Assembly (NCBI GenBank): GCA_002943765.1
Contig: PQWQ01000010.1
Span: 126,501-190,500 of the forward strand
DNA from: Psoroptes ovis
Taxonomy: Eukaryota > Arthropoda > Arachnida > Sarcoptiformes > Psoroptidae
Direction of reading: 5' to 3'
DNA length: 64,000 bases
Shown: positions 36,956 through 49,700 of the stretch, one piece after another
Layout: every line of letters begins with the position of its first letter
Position numbering within the stretch: position 1 is the stretch's first letter
Notes under the pieces: generated by a model
Database searches by the model: none
Told to the model about the DNA's origin: nothing
The model's input: only the letters and a program-made list of their open reading frames with translations
Translations under genes and position numbers: made by a program

Positions 36956-37713
36956 AAAATGACATGTGCTTTATATAAATGTCGGAATGGTTCACCAGTT
37001 GTAAATTTTTTTTCGGATCGATTTTGTTCTATCTTCGGTTCCAAATGATTCATCATTAATTGCAAAAATTTATTCGAATATTTTTTTTTGAATATTTTCA
37101 TTTGTTATTATTTAAAAAAATTTATAATATAATTTTTGTAAAAATATTAATATTAATAATAATAATAATATAATATCAACAACAGCAACAGAAACAACGA
37201 GAGAGAAATATGTGAAAAGAAACCGAAAATGTTAATTGGTTTTTTTGCATACATCTGCATAGTTCAATATAAATGTATGTTATTTATGTTTTTGAATAGT
37301 AGCCACACGCACACACAAATCGAAAAAAAAACAAATTCAAATATAAATGTTGTGTTTGGAAGAAATTAAAGAAAAAAAAATACATGAATGAAGAATTTTC
37401 AGGAGAAAAAAGTGTGAAAATGGAAAATAAAGAAAATAGAAGACCCAATTGTAAATCAAACGCAAATAAAACTATTTCATTTTCATCAATTGATGATTCA
37501 AATTCATGGCTTGAAAATGGATTGAAAAATTTTTGCTCAGCACAATCATCATCCAGTCAAGTTCAATTGTTAATTTTATGTGTTTATTTGTGGTTGGTGG
37601 TGTTTACATTTCAATTTCAAAAATTTTTTCAAGTTTATCATCGTTATAAATGATTACAGGAATTTTCAATTTTCAAAACAAATCAGTGGAGGCCAATCAT
37701 TTAAAATCAAATT
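36956..37713. other. Convergent 3' flanks of TRMT10C-like and Mask genes
   Basis: AT-rich DNA carrying the 3' UTR of the TRMT10C-like gene (plus) and of Mask (minus). A 90-codon plus-strand frame at 37384-37653 lies inside and is listed separately. An ATA/ATT repeat tract is at about 37140-37170. Confidence 0.5.
37384..37653 (+). CDS. Candidate small single-pass membrane protein, 89 aa
   Basis: Unrecognised open frame. The N-terminal half is polar and includes MENKENRRPN, with a KEN-like triplet; the middle is SNSWLENGLKNFCSAQSSSS. The C-terminus is one hydrophobic segment (QLLILCVYLWLVVFTFQF) followed by a short basic tail, like a small tail-anchored protein. It starts 429 bp after the TRMT10C-like stop and lies antisense to the probable Mask 3' UTR. 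Unlike most non-genic frames here it is not homopolymeric. It could still be chance or a 3'-UTR frame. Confidence 0.25.
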   Translation: MNEEFSGEKSVKMENKENRRPNCKSNANKTISFSSIDDSNSWLENGLKNFCSAQSSSSQVQLLILCVYLWLVVFTFQFQKFFQVYHRYK

Positions 37714-40700
37714 TCAATTGTTCCAACTAGTGTTCCATTGCTAAATGAAATTGACGAGACAAATGTTATATTAGAATTAAATGCGAGAATTAAAAGAATA
37801 ATTAACTTACCAATTTCGAAGCATCAATTGGTGTACCAGTGTTGTTGACTTTATCACCAGTAGAATTATCAGTGGACGATGCTAACCATTGATACTCATT
37901 GATATCAGTGTCATTATGATCATTCAATAAATTTGACATTTTAAAATTATTTGAAACCTGTTTTGGAAAGGAAAAAACAATGATGAAAAAAGACATCAAA
38001 ATTCAATTTTAAAGAAATTACATATGGATCGAATGATGCATCGCTAGTGATACCACGAGTTACAGATGGATTGATTGTGGCCAAATTATTTCGAATGCTT
38101 GCCGAAGACGTACCGAAGGTATTGAAGAGGCCAAAATCAGTAGTTTGAGTTGGAAATAGATCAAAATCTCTGGCCGAAAATGAATCATTGGAGATATCAT
38201 CACACCAGCCGCCACCAGAAGTGCCGATCGTTTGATGAGCATCTGCCAATAAATTATTTGCGGCAATATTCGAATGCTGTTGATTAGGATTTTGGGGATT
38301 TTTTCGCTGTGCACGTTCTGTTCCGATCGGTGCAGGTTGTTTCATTTTTGGTGGCTGATTGTTATTAGTAGCGACATTAATGCTTTCAACATTTCCATTG
38401 GATGTGGTCAAATCAGTCACATCATTCTGCTGTGATTGATTTGAAGATGAATTCGATGATGTTGTTGCTGGTGTTGATGCACTGCCATACAGATCATAAT
38501 TAGGCATTGAAAGATTACCATTATTATTAATAATATTGCTCGTATTATTATTAAGCAACGAATGATGCTGCTGCTGCAAACGCAATTGTTGCATCAATTG
38601 CAAGGTCTGTTGTTGTGGCTGGGGCTGTTGTTGTTGCTGTAGCCCAGATGAAAAAGAATCAATATTATTGGCAACACCAAGCATAGATGCGGTACGGAGT
38701 TGAGTTTGTTGCTGTTGTTGTTGCAACATGTAATGAATCATATTCAATCTATCAGCAGCAAATTGAGCTGAAGGTAAAGGCTGCGATGGTTGCGGTTGTT
38801 GATGATGAAGATGTTGAGTGCCAACAGTGTTATTCAATAAAACTTCGTTTTGTGCGAATGAATGTACAAAACGTGCCGCTGCTTCTTGATGACGTTTGGG
38901 CACTTGATTTTGGAAAATATTCATCGAATAATTGACAATCATTTGACGAACATCATTCGAAATGTTTGGCGCAACACCACCGGCAGCATTATTGCTGGTA
39001 GCTAGAAAATTAGCGCGACCAATGCCAGTCTGTAAATGATTCGGTGCAGCCATATTTGCAGCAAAATTCGATACGGTCTGAGCAGATTGACTCAACGGGT
39101 TCATTTGATTCAAATTAAATGATAACATCGAATTTGGCTGTGATAAGGTATTGGTCGAAAATGAATTTGATCGGGAAGCAAAATCTGGTGCATTCGGATT
39201 CAATTGTGATGAACGATTAGACGATAATGATGAAGATGGAGGTTTGGAAGAATGATGTTGCTCGTAGATATTTGGCGTTATTGGCCTATGTTCAAGGAAG
39301 CTTGCATTCATAGATGTACGATTAATTGGAGATGCGATTGCTGCTGTCGAAGTTGTTTGATGACCACCAATCAAACCATGATGGGTTTGATTCGATAAGT
39401 TTGATTCATTGATCATCATATTTGGAAGAAGGAAATTATTTTGATTGGTTGTACTATTATTAGTATTATGTTGAAGTAAATTGCTATAATCAGATGATGT
39501 TGATTGTGAGGAGGAAACTGAAGAATTCAAGGAAAATGGATCCACCATATTATTCAATTTCTGGTTTTTATTTGATTGTAGCTGACCATCAGTAGCATTG
39601 TAAAGTACATCTGACAATGTTGATTGCTGCTGTTGTTTCTGATTTGATGAATTCACCGAAATAAACTTTGATCCGACAGTACCTGGCGAACAATTAGCAA
39701 TTGGAGGTGTACATGGTGCTGATCTAACATGACCAAACGGGGCAGCTGTACTGGAAGAAGGTTGATAATGTTGTTGCGGTGGTGATGATTGATTATGATT
39801 CGAAGTTTGTATCGATAATGAGCCTGCACCACCACCACTGGCCATAATTGATTGAGGATATGATGATACCGTTATCGAGGATGATGATGAGCCAGCTGGT
39901 ATAAATTGACGATTATTACAAAGATTTTGTTTATTTTGATTATCATCCATAATCGCATTAACATCTTTAGACGATGTCATAAAATTGGCGGCTGCAGCCG
40001 ATGATGATAATGAAGATGATGTTGAACAATTTGAATTGATTGAAGAAGGCGATAGGGTTATATTTTGATTATGGTGATATGGCTCATTTGCAGCTATCGA
40101 TATATTACCACCACCGCCACCACCACCAGCAGCTACAGATGCAAAATTCAATTTTTCATTCAATTTCACTGATTGTGATGCAGCAGTGGCTGCTGCTATC
40201 GGTGTTGTCATTGTTATTGTTGCTGACGGTTGTTGACAATGTTGTATCGTCGATGATTTAATCATTTCATTCATCGATTGATTTGTTTCCATTTTATTTG
40301 CAATCGAATGATTATTACTGTTATTATTTCGTAATTTATAGGAAGGCTTATAAATAGCACTGGCAATTTTCATTGTCGATGCAGACATATTATCGCCATT
40401 ATTCGGCGATGATTTGGTTACACCATTCGTAGATGATGCCAACGAAGTTGTTGTAGCTGATGGTGTCGACAATAATGTCGAACAAGATGATGATGAATTG
40501 ATTGATCGTGTTTTCGAATTCACTGCCATTGTATATGATACGGTGTTCAATGTTCCAGGCAAATGTTGTTTAGCTTGCTCCGAATTATTGTGTTTACCCG
40601 AAGTCATCGATTTAACATTATTGATTAATGCTGGTGTACGACCAACTGATTTCGATGTTTGTCGTTGTTGCTGATGATGATGATGGTGGTGATTTTGTTC

Positions 40701-43700
40701 TGAAGTCATCGATGCAGATGATGATGATGCTGCTGTCGTTGAAAGTGTGGTGGGAGTTGTCGTTGTGAATACTGCCGCCGATGATTCTGTTTGATGATGT
40801 GAATGATGATGATGATGATTCGAATTATTTGCTCCATCATTCGCTGCTGCTGTTGTTGTCGATGATGATGATGATGGTGACTTGGATAGACCCAATTCAC
40901 GAATTATTTCCGATAAATCTTTGTCCGCTTCTTTCGATAAGACTGTAATTAATTGAGAGGCAATTCGAGTAACATCAGTAGAACCACGTATGATTACCAT
41001 ACGATCACCTTGTCCTTTTTGTTTTTCAACTTCAATATGAGCACCAGATATTTCACGTATTGTATTAATATTACAACCAGCACGTCCAATCACACGACTT
41101 ATGGCGTTGGCCGGTACTGATATTTTTTTCGATTTTCGCCGTTCAACAACTTCTTTCCAACCATCTTCACGTTTCATTTCGTTATTTGTCGTCGTATTCG
41201 AAATAATCGGCGAATTTGATGAATTGGTTTTATTATTATTATTAATCATTGATGAAGAGGCTGATGTTATTGTCGTAGCCGAATTATTCGAAGCTAATAA
41301 TGTTGAGAATTTCGAATTTGTATTTTCAAAACGTTGTTGCTGCTGCTGTTTACTATTTCCACCCATGAATATTTTACCACTACAGTTATTATTGCTACGA
41401 GGAATATTCGATTGATGATGCTGCTGCTGCAACGATGACTGAGTATATGATGATGGTGATTTATGTTGATAATTATTGTTCGATTCAATACGATTAGTAG
41501 ATGATGATATTGAAGAAGAATTATCAGTGAAATATTGTTGCTGCTGCGGCTGTACACTGTTATTACAAAAAATTACAAAAACACGTGTTAAAAAATGATC
41601 AAAAAAATGACACAAAAATGACGTTACCTTAAATTTTTATTATTATTCGAAGCAGTAATTTCCTTACGCATCATCATCATCATCGATGAAGACGAATCAT
41701 CAACATCAATCGATGATGATGGCTGTTGTTTTCGTTGATGTGATTTCATAATTATGGCGGCATTCGAATTATCATCATTATTATTATTCAACATTCGATT
41801 GGATTTATTATTAGTGGTGGTCGAATTCTTGTCAGATTTGATAATCTGTTGCTGCTGCTGTTGTTGATTAATAAGATTTTCCACTTGCCGATCATGTTGT
41901 TCATCATCATTTTGTCGAGATTTTTGTTTTTTCTTTTTCATTTTTTTCATATATTCACTATTTTTAATGATTCGATCCGTATTATTATTATTGAAATCAT
42001 TGTTTTTGATTGATGTTGTCGATGATGTTTCGTCTTTTGGTTGACCAGTATTGGATTGTTTGTGCTGATTGTTATTCAATTTAGTCAATTTTGCATCATT
42101 TTCAATTGAATTTAATGGAATTTTCGCATCATTACGATTAGCAACATTATCAACGATCAAATCATCATCAACAACAACTAAATCATTATTATTATGATGA
42201 TTATTACTATGATAATCTTCATCATCTTCGATTGTATAATCATCATTTGCATTCGATTTTGATGGCGGTGGTTCTTCACTGCTTGCTTTTTCGTTCGATG
42301 ATTTATCAATATTTTCATTATCTTTATTATCATCATTTGAAGGGTTATTCGGAGTTTTACCAGCTTTTTCTTTTTTCTTCTGTTTACGACGTTCACGACG
42401 TCTAGCAGCTGCAGCTTTACGATTCTCCTCCCGGGACCGCTCTTGATCAATTTCTTCCAATAAATTGGCTGCATTTTTAAATGCTTCAGCTGCTTGACGA
42501 TCCTTGGCGAATCGTATGATACCGGCACATATGTCAACTTTTTTCTTTAATTCTTCCTCATGACAAATGCTTTGATAACGATTAATTTCTTGATCCGATG
42601 GAAATTGTGTCACATGTCTAACCATTAATTTAACAATTTTAATATGTCCTTTACGAAATGCAGCCATAAGACATGATATTTTACGATTATCTTGCGCATC
42701 GACATCACATTTAGCATTGATCAGCAGCTGTACGACATCATGATGACCACCATTACATGATAACCATAATGGCGAATATCCTTTCTTATTTTTGGCATCC
42801 ACATTAGCTCCATGATTAATCAGCAATTCAACAAATGGGGCATGACCTTTGTCGGCAGCTATTGTCAGTGCTGTATCTCTGGATGCTGGCACAGGCGATG
42901 CATTCACTTCAGCACCTTTGCTCAATAAAACTTTACCAACATCAATATAGCCTCCAGACGCTGCTTCCATCAGAGGCGTTAGGCCGGTTTTGGCTCGATG
43001 TTCAATGTTTGCATTACGGTCTAATAATAATGCGACCACTTCTGTGCGTCCTTGAAAACAAGCCAATGTCAGTGCCGTATTTTTATTAGTTTCAATATAT
43101 GCATTAATGTCACTGCCGCGATCTAAAAGAATTTTTGCCGTCTCCGTATGACCATTCATTGCGGCCAACATCAATGGTGATATGCCTAATTTGGAACCAG
43201 TACGTGAATTGATCTCAGCACCGTAACTCAACAATAGATTAATGATAGATACATAACCACCAGATGCGGCTAAACTTAGCGGTGTATAATCGGATACATT
43301 TCTATGTTCTTTATTAGCACCACGTGCTAATAATTTTTCCACCACTTCATAGCGACCGCCAGAACATGCCAACGATAAGGCTGTATCTTTTGTTCGATCA
43401 GTATGTGCCTCGATATCGGCATTATGTGCAATTAAAATGTCAACGATTTTTGCGTGGCCATTGGTTGCCGCCAACATTAACGGTGTATAACCTTTCTTTT
43501 CACGATGTTCAATATCGGCTCCTTGCATCAATAATAGTTTGACTGTTTCTTCATGACCAGCAGCACATGCCAATGTCAATGCTGTATCATGATTTGAATC
43601 ATTATGAGAATTCAAGTCTGAGTATGGTGATTTGAATTTGGTCATGTTCGATTGACTTCCAATGGCTACTGGCTGTTGTTGAGATTGTTGCTGTTGTTGT

Positions 43701-46700
43701 TGACAATTAGTGGTGGCAATCTTCTTAATTGTCAATGAAGATTGTTGTGCTGCAGACAATTGCTGTTGTTGTTGTTGTTTGATTTGTGATTGATATTTGG
43801 CCAACATTTTATCATTCATTTCATTGATTGTGGTCGCTGCCGACGGGGTATACAAATCATGTTTATGTATTTTAGCGGTACGTGGTGTTGTCATTGTAGT
43901 CACAGATTTCGAATTAGGTGATTTAAACAAAAATGGTGATTGAGGCGATGGTTGATGATGCAACAGCTGATTATGATGAAATTGTTGCTGCTGCTGATTA
44001 TGTTGTTCCATAATCGAATTGAATGAATTCATATTATTATTATTACTATGGTCCATGAATAGACCAGTTCGAGCAATGGTTGTGGTTGTTGTCGTATTGG
44101 TCGGTATTATTACTGTTGACATTGTTTGATTATTATTCATATAATGTTGTTGATGTTGAGCAACAACCGGTACAAATGCTGAATTGTTCGATTGATCCAA
44201 TACGTTATTGCTGCTATTATTATTATTCACCGGTAAAAGATAAGTTTTATAATTAATTTCATTAGCGGCTGTTTCGGTTATTGGCTGCTGTTGTGTTGTT
44301 GATGTTGTCATCACTGGTCCTGTTACGGTGGTTCCAGCTGATTCAGGCAAATATTGATTCATAGTAAATGCTGCTTCATTAATTTTTGTTATCGGTGCTG
44401 CTGCTGCTGCTGTTGCAGCAAAATGAAACATTGATGGTGCTGTTGTCGTTGATGATGCTGCATTAATTGTTGCAGTCGAAGATGATTGATTTATGGAATC
44501 CAAATTGTAATTATTATTCTGGATGATTGAAAAATTGGTTGGCATTAATTGTAAATCAGCTGTTTGCTGCTGCTGTTGTTGTTGTAAACGAGCCGCAACT
44601 AATTCACGAAATAATTTTGAAATATCTTTACGATTAAATGGAATTAATCAATGAACAAATCAATGATAAGAATATATGATTGATCACTTACCTTGACCAA
44701 TTGGCAGCCCTTGATTATTAACATCAATCTCTTCATTTGTTGTTTGATTCAAAACAAATGTTGGATCTTGTTGTTCTTGCAGCAATCGTTGCTGTTGTTG
44801 CCGCTGAAATAATTCATTACTACAACAATTACCTAATTCACGTAAACGTTCACGTAATAATTGTATTTTGCTTTGATCACTAATCGATGATTGTGGTATT
44901 GAATTAATGAATTCGATCAATGCATTCGGTAGCAATTGATTTGGGGTAAGCGTTGTTGACGATGATGATGGTAAGGCAGCATTCACATTGATATTATTAT
45001 CGTTATTATTAACCATATCAACCAAATTCAATGTTTGCTGTGATGATACGGACATTTGATCATTGGTGGTGTTTTCATTCGCAAAGATGGTCACATTAGT
45101 GCTATTGAATGCGATTGAATTTTTCAAATTTTCAATCATTGATTCATGGTTAATCAATGATTGGGATCGTCCACTATTATTACATTGATTATTATTATCA
45201 TTATCAGCGATGAAATCATAATCAATCGATAATTGTTTCATAAGCGGATTACCGTGATTACAACATTGTTTCGGTGACAGCAAATGATCATCGAACGATA
45301 AATAATAAACGAGGAAAAATTTGAATAGATTCATTGTGGATATATTATTATTATCCGGATCAAAATTATTATCCATATTATTATTGTTATTATTCATATT
45401 TTCAGCTGATTGTTCATCTTTTTCTGGTTTTTGCATCAATAATATTTGCTGATAATTTAAGCTATTATTTAATCCCATACGAAATTCTTTATCCATAATA
45501 AATTGCATGTACTTTGCAGATGTTGATAGCTGATTTTTAAATTCCATTCCCAATTCATCACTAGTCATTCGACCATGCCATATATGTAATCCACAAGGAT
45601 CAACGATTGATGCATTCATTTTATTGCAATCCATCACATCATTAATGTTATTTTTATCTTCATTGATGATTAGTGATTGATCATTATCGAGGACGTACGA
45701 CATTAAATCATCAATCGGTTTGTGGTTCATCTTCGATTCATGTTCATCATTTCCATTGGTGAAATATGAAACGAAATCATTTTTAAATTGTTTAACAAAT
45801 GTATCATCATCATTATCCGAATCGATAATTTGTTCATTAATCGATTTAAATAATGGCTCCATTGATTGTTTGATTGCCGTGTTCATTTCCAAAAGATCCA
45901 TTAATTGTTGTAGCGAATCAGATTTTTTCGGTGACAATAATGTTCGTGATAATTTGCAAATAAATTGAAATAATGTACGATTCAAGTAACCGATTGGTTC
46001 AATATCATCATCATGTATCATGAATATAATTTGTTCAGGATAAATTTTTTTCAGCTCATCCGACAAATGTAATTGATTTTTATGATCCAAACAACAATTG
46101 CTGTCATTGATTATCATTGATGATATATCTTGCAGGGATGTTTTAATCATATTTGGGTATGATTGTTGTTGTTCGGGATCATTATCATTATTATCAGCCT
46201 TATTGAATGTATTGAAATATGAACAATCTCGTTCATTCAATGATGTTGAACGATTTTCTTTTGGATGCTGATCATCATCATCATCAGCAGGATCATTTTC
46301 ATAATCAGCAGCGCATGAATCAATATCATTACTTGAAAGGTTAGGTACCATTGATGACTGTTGTACGATCGTTGCAGTTGTGGTTTCAGCTGGTAAATCA
46401 ACATCAATATCAATCTTATCATCATTAGCATATTTGGTGGTAGCAATATAACCATCCCAATTGGATCGTAATAATTCATGCAATTTTTGCATCAGTGCTA
46501 CCTTTTCAACACCGAAAAATGATTGCATTATGTGTTCGTGACGCATAAATGTTAACAATACACATCCAGGTACAATCAATGGTTGCTGATTAGTGCTGTT
46601 TGACAATACATTTTCTGACTCTGTCGTAGTCGGTTCCAATGATTTATTATCATTATCTGCGGTCTTCGGTGGATCAACATTTTCCGAATCATTGATGAAA

Positions 46701-49700
46701 TTATTGCTGAAAAACAATGATTTACAACGACGATATATATTCAAAAATTTCAAACGTATCTGTAACCATTTACGTCGTGATTCAATTTCATCTTTTTCAA
46801 TCATTTTTCCAATATTATCCACTACTTGATCAAACAGTTGTTCATCATTTATTTCATTCAATAATTGATTGGCTGGCGGTTGCTGCTGCTGATTCAAATT
46901 ATTGTCACCAATGTTATTATTGCTGCTATTATTATTCAGCAACAGAATCGATAATGATGGTCGTAATAATGTATGAAATACACTATAAAATAATGAACCA
47001 ATCATTTCATTATACGATAAAAATGAATAGAGGTCTGATCCATTATTCCTTTCTTCATCATCATTGACATTATAATCATATAAATCAATATAATTATCAA
47101 TCGTTGGTGGTGATGATGATGATGCTAATGTTATTCCTGTTGTTGTTGCTGATGTTGCTGCATCTACGGCCATAATCGTTTTCAATATGGATGGATGGCT
47201 CCAATGATTTGAATGATTCGAATCGGATAAACTGTTCTTCGCTGATTTTTTCGTCGATATTTTACCATCAACCACCATGCTATGATTACCATGAATATTC
47301 TTGAACGCAGATATTGTTGGTAAACACTCCGATGTATTCTGGTTGTTTGCTTCGAATGTATCATTAGGCACAGATTGAACCACAGGTGATGTGACTGTTG
47401 CTGCTGCTGTGGATGAATTCGACAATCTTTGATCATTCGATTGTGACATTTTTTTCTGCATTTTTGCACAAGGTGGAAGAATTTTCAGACTATTATCATT
47501 ATTTATTGATTTCTTGGATTTCATTGCTGATGTTGTTGCTGCTGTCATTGATCCCTGGTTCTGTTGTTGTTGTTGCTGCTGATGTTGATGATGATGGATA
47601 GATGATTGCTGTTGCTGTTGTTGATTATTGCTTATGTTGTTAGTTGTAGTTAAATTTTGCTGCTGCTGTAGTTGTTGCTGTTGTTGATTATTTGGACGAT
47701 AATGATGACTATAATGTAGTAATAATTCTACAACATTTACATGGCCATGTTTGGCTGCTTCCATTAACATTGTTGAATTATCTTTGAGACGATGATAGAG
47801 GTCGGCACCGGATTGTAATAATAATTCAACAACTTCGGCATGACCATTCGAACAAGCCAATGATAGTGCTGTAGCATCATTTGACATTGTTGATCGATTA
47901 ATTTGTGCTTTTGCTGCAATCAAATACGATACGATTTCAATACGATTATTTTGTGCCGCTTTCATCAATGGTGTTCGACCACCATTTACAACCAGATCCA
48001 CATCGGCACCAAATTCAATTAATAACTTGACAATATCAAAATATCCATTTTCGGTGGCCAACGCTAATGCTGTTTCACCAGCATTATTGAATGTATCGAT
48101 TTCGGCACCAGCATGTATTAATGCTTTAACAATTTCATAATGTCCTTCTTGTGCTGATTCTATCAACGGGGTATTGGCACCGATTTCTAAATCGGCTCCA
48201 GCTTTTATCAATAGATTCACCACTTCGGTCGATCCTGAACCACATGCCATTAATAATGCTGTTTCTTTCGAATCTTCTGTGGTGGCATCGATTTTTGCAC
48301 CATGCGAAATCAACAATGCAACCATTTCTTCATGACCTTCGCGTGATGCTTCCATCAATGCGGTATAACCTTCATCATTCACTTCTTCAATGTTTGCACC
48401 ACGTTCAAGCAATAATAATGCTAATTCAACATGACCACCGCATGCTGCTAATGTCAATGGTGATTCAAAACTATCAGGTGGCATATTGACCTGTGCACCA
48501 GAATCGATCAATAGTCGAGCCACTTCAACATGGCCATCCATGGATGCTTCCATTAGTGCAGTATGCATTTCATCACTTCGATGTGCCGAATCTGCGGAGC
48601 CAATTTCGATCAAATATTTGACAGTTTCAGTATGACCTTTATAAGCAGCCAATGTAAGGGCTGTCTCTTTGTATTCGTTCGAATGAGCATTAATGATGGC
48701 GCCTTGCGACACCAGATATCTCACGACGTCAGTATAACCAGCGCTTGCCGCTTCCATCAACGCGGTATGACCACTTTCATTTTGAGCTTCAATTTCAGCA
48801 CCTTTTTCGACTAAATGCTGGACAACGGCCAAATGACCATTTTCAGCAGCATTTATTAATGCAGTGCATCCTTGGGAAGACTTGTGATTGATATCAGCAC
48901 CATGATCAAGTAAAAGGCATACAACATCCAAGTGGCCATTACTTGCAGCTTCCATCAACGGTGTCATTTCTTTGACACCACATTTATTCACATCAATTCG
49001 AGGATTTTTCAATAAATATTCAACCATTTCATAGCAACCAAAACCGGCAGCATAAATAAATAGCTTATCCACATCAGCCAAATTAGTATCATCATTCAAT
49101 GATAGCAATCCAGCAACAGTTGCAGCTGCTGATGATGATGATATTGATGATACCGACGACGATGATGATGATGATGATGAAGACGATGCAGAGGAAGATG
49201 ATGACGAAGCCATTGATTGTTGACGTTGTTTATGTTGTTGCTGTTTTGTGGCTATAACTTCATCATCATTGATTGATGATGTCACTGTTTGAATCGAAGT
49301 AGTTGCCGAAGACTTATGATTAATCGCTGATGATAATTCAGAATCATTTTTCATCATCATCGAATCATCCATTAAATCACTACTATGGTGATGTATAAGA
49401 TGAGTTGTAGCATGATGATGGTGATGTGGATGATAATGGTCCAAAAGGTCATTTGTCAAAGGCATAGTTTGTTGTTGTTGTTGAGAATTATTATCACTGA
49501 TACGCATTTTGGCAATAGTGGCACCAACTTCATCGAAAGCACGATGTATATCGGATGATGTAAATTGTAATTCATGATATAATTGTGAATCTGTTCATCA
49601 AAGAAAAAATAAATAAATCAATTATTTGGGGCCATAAATATATCCAGAAATTTCAAACAAACCAGAAAAACTTGTCACATTTGACGCTGTTGATGTTGAT

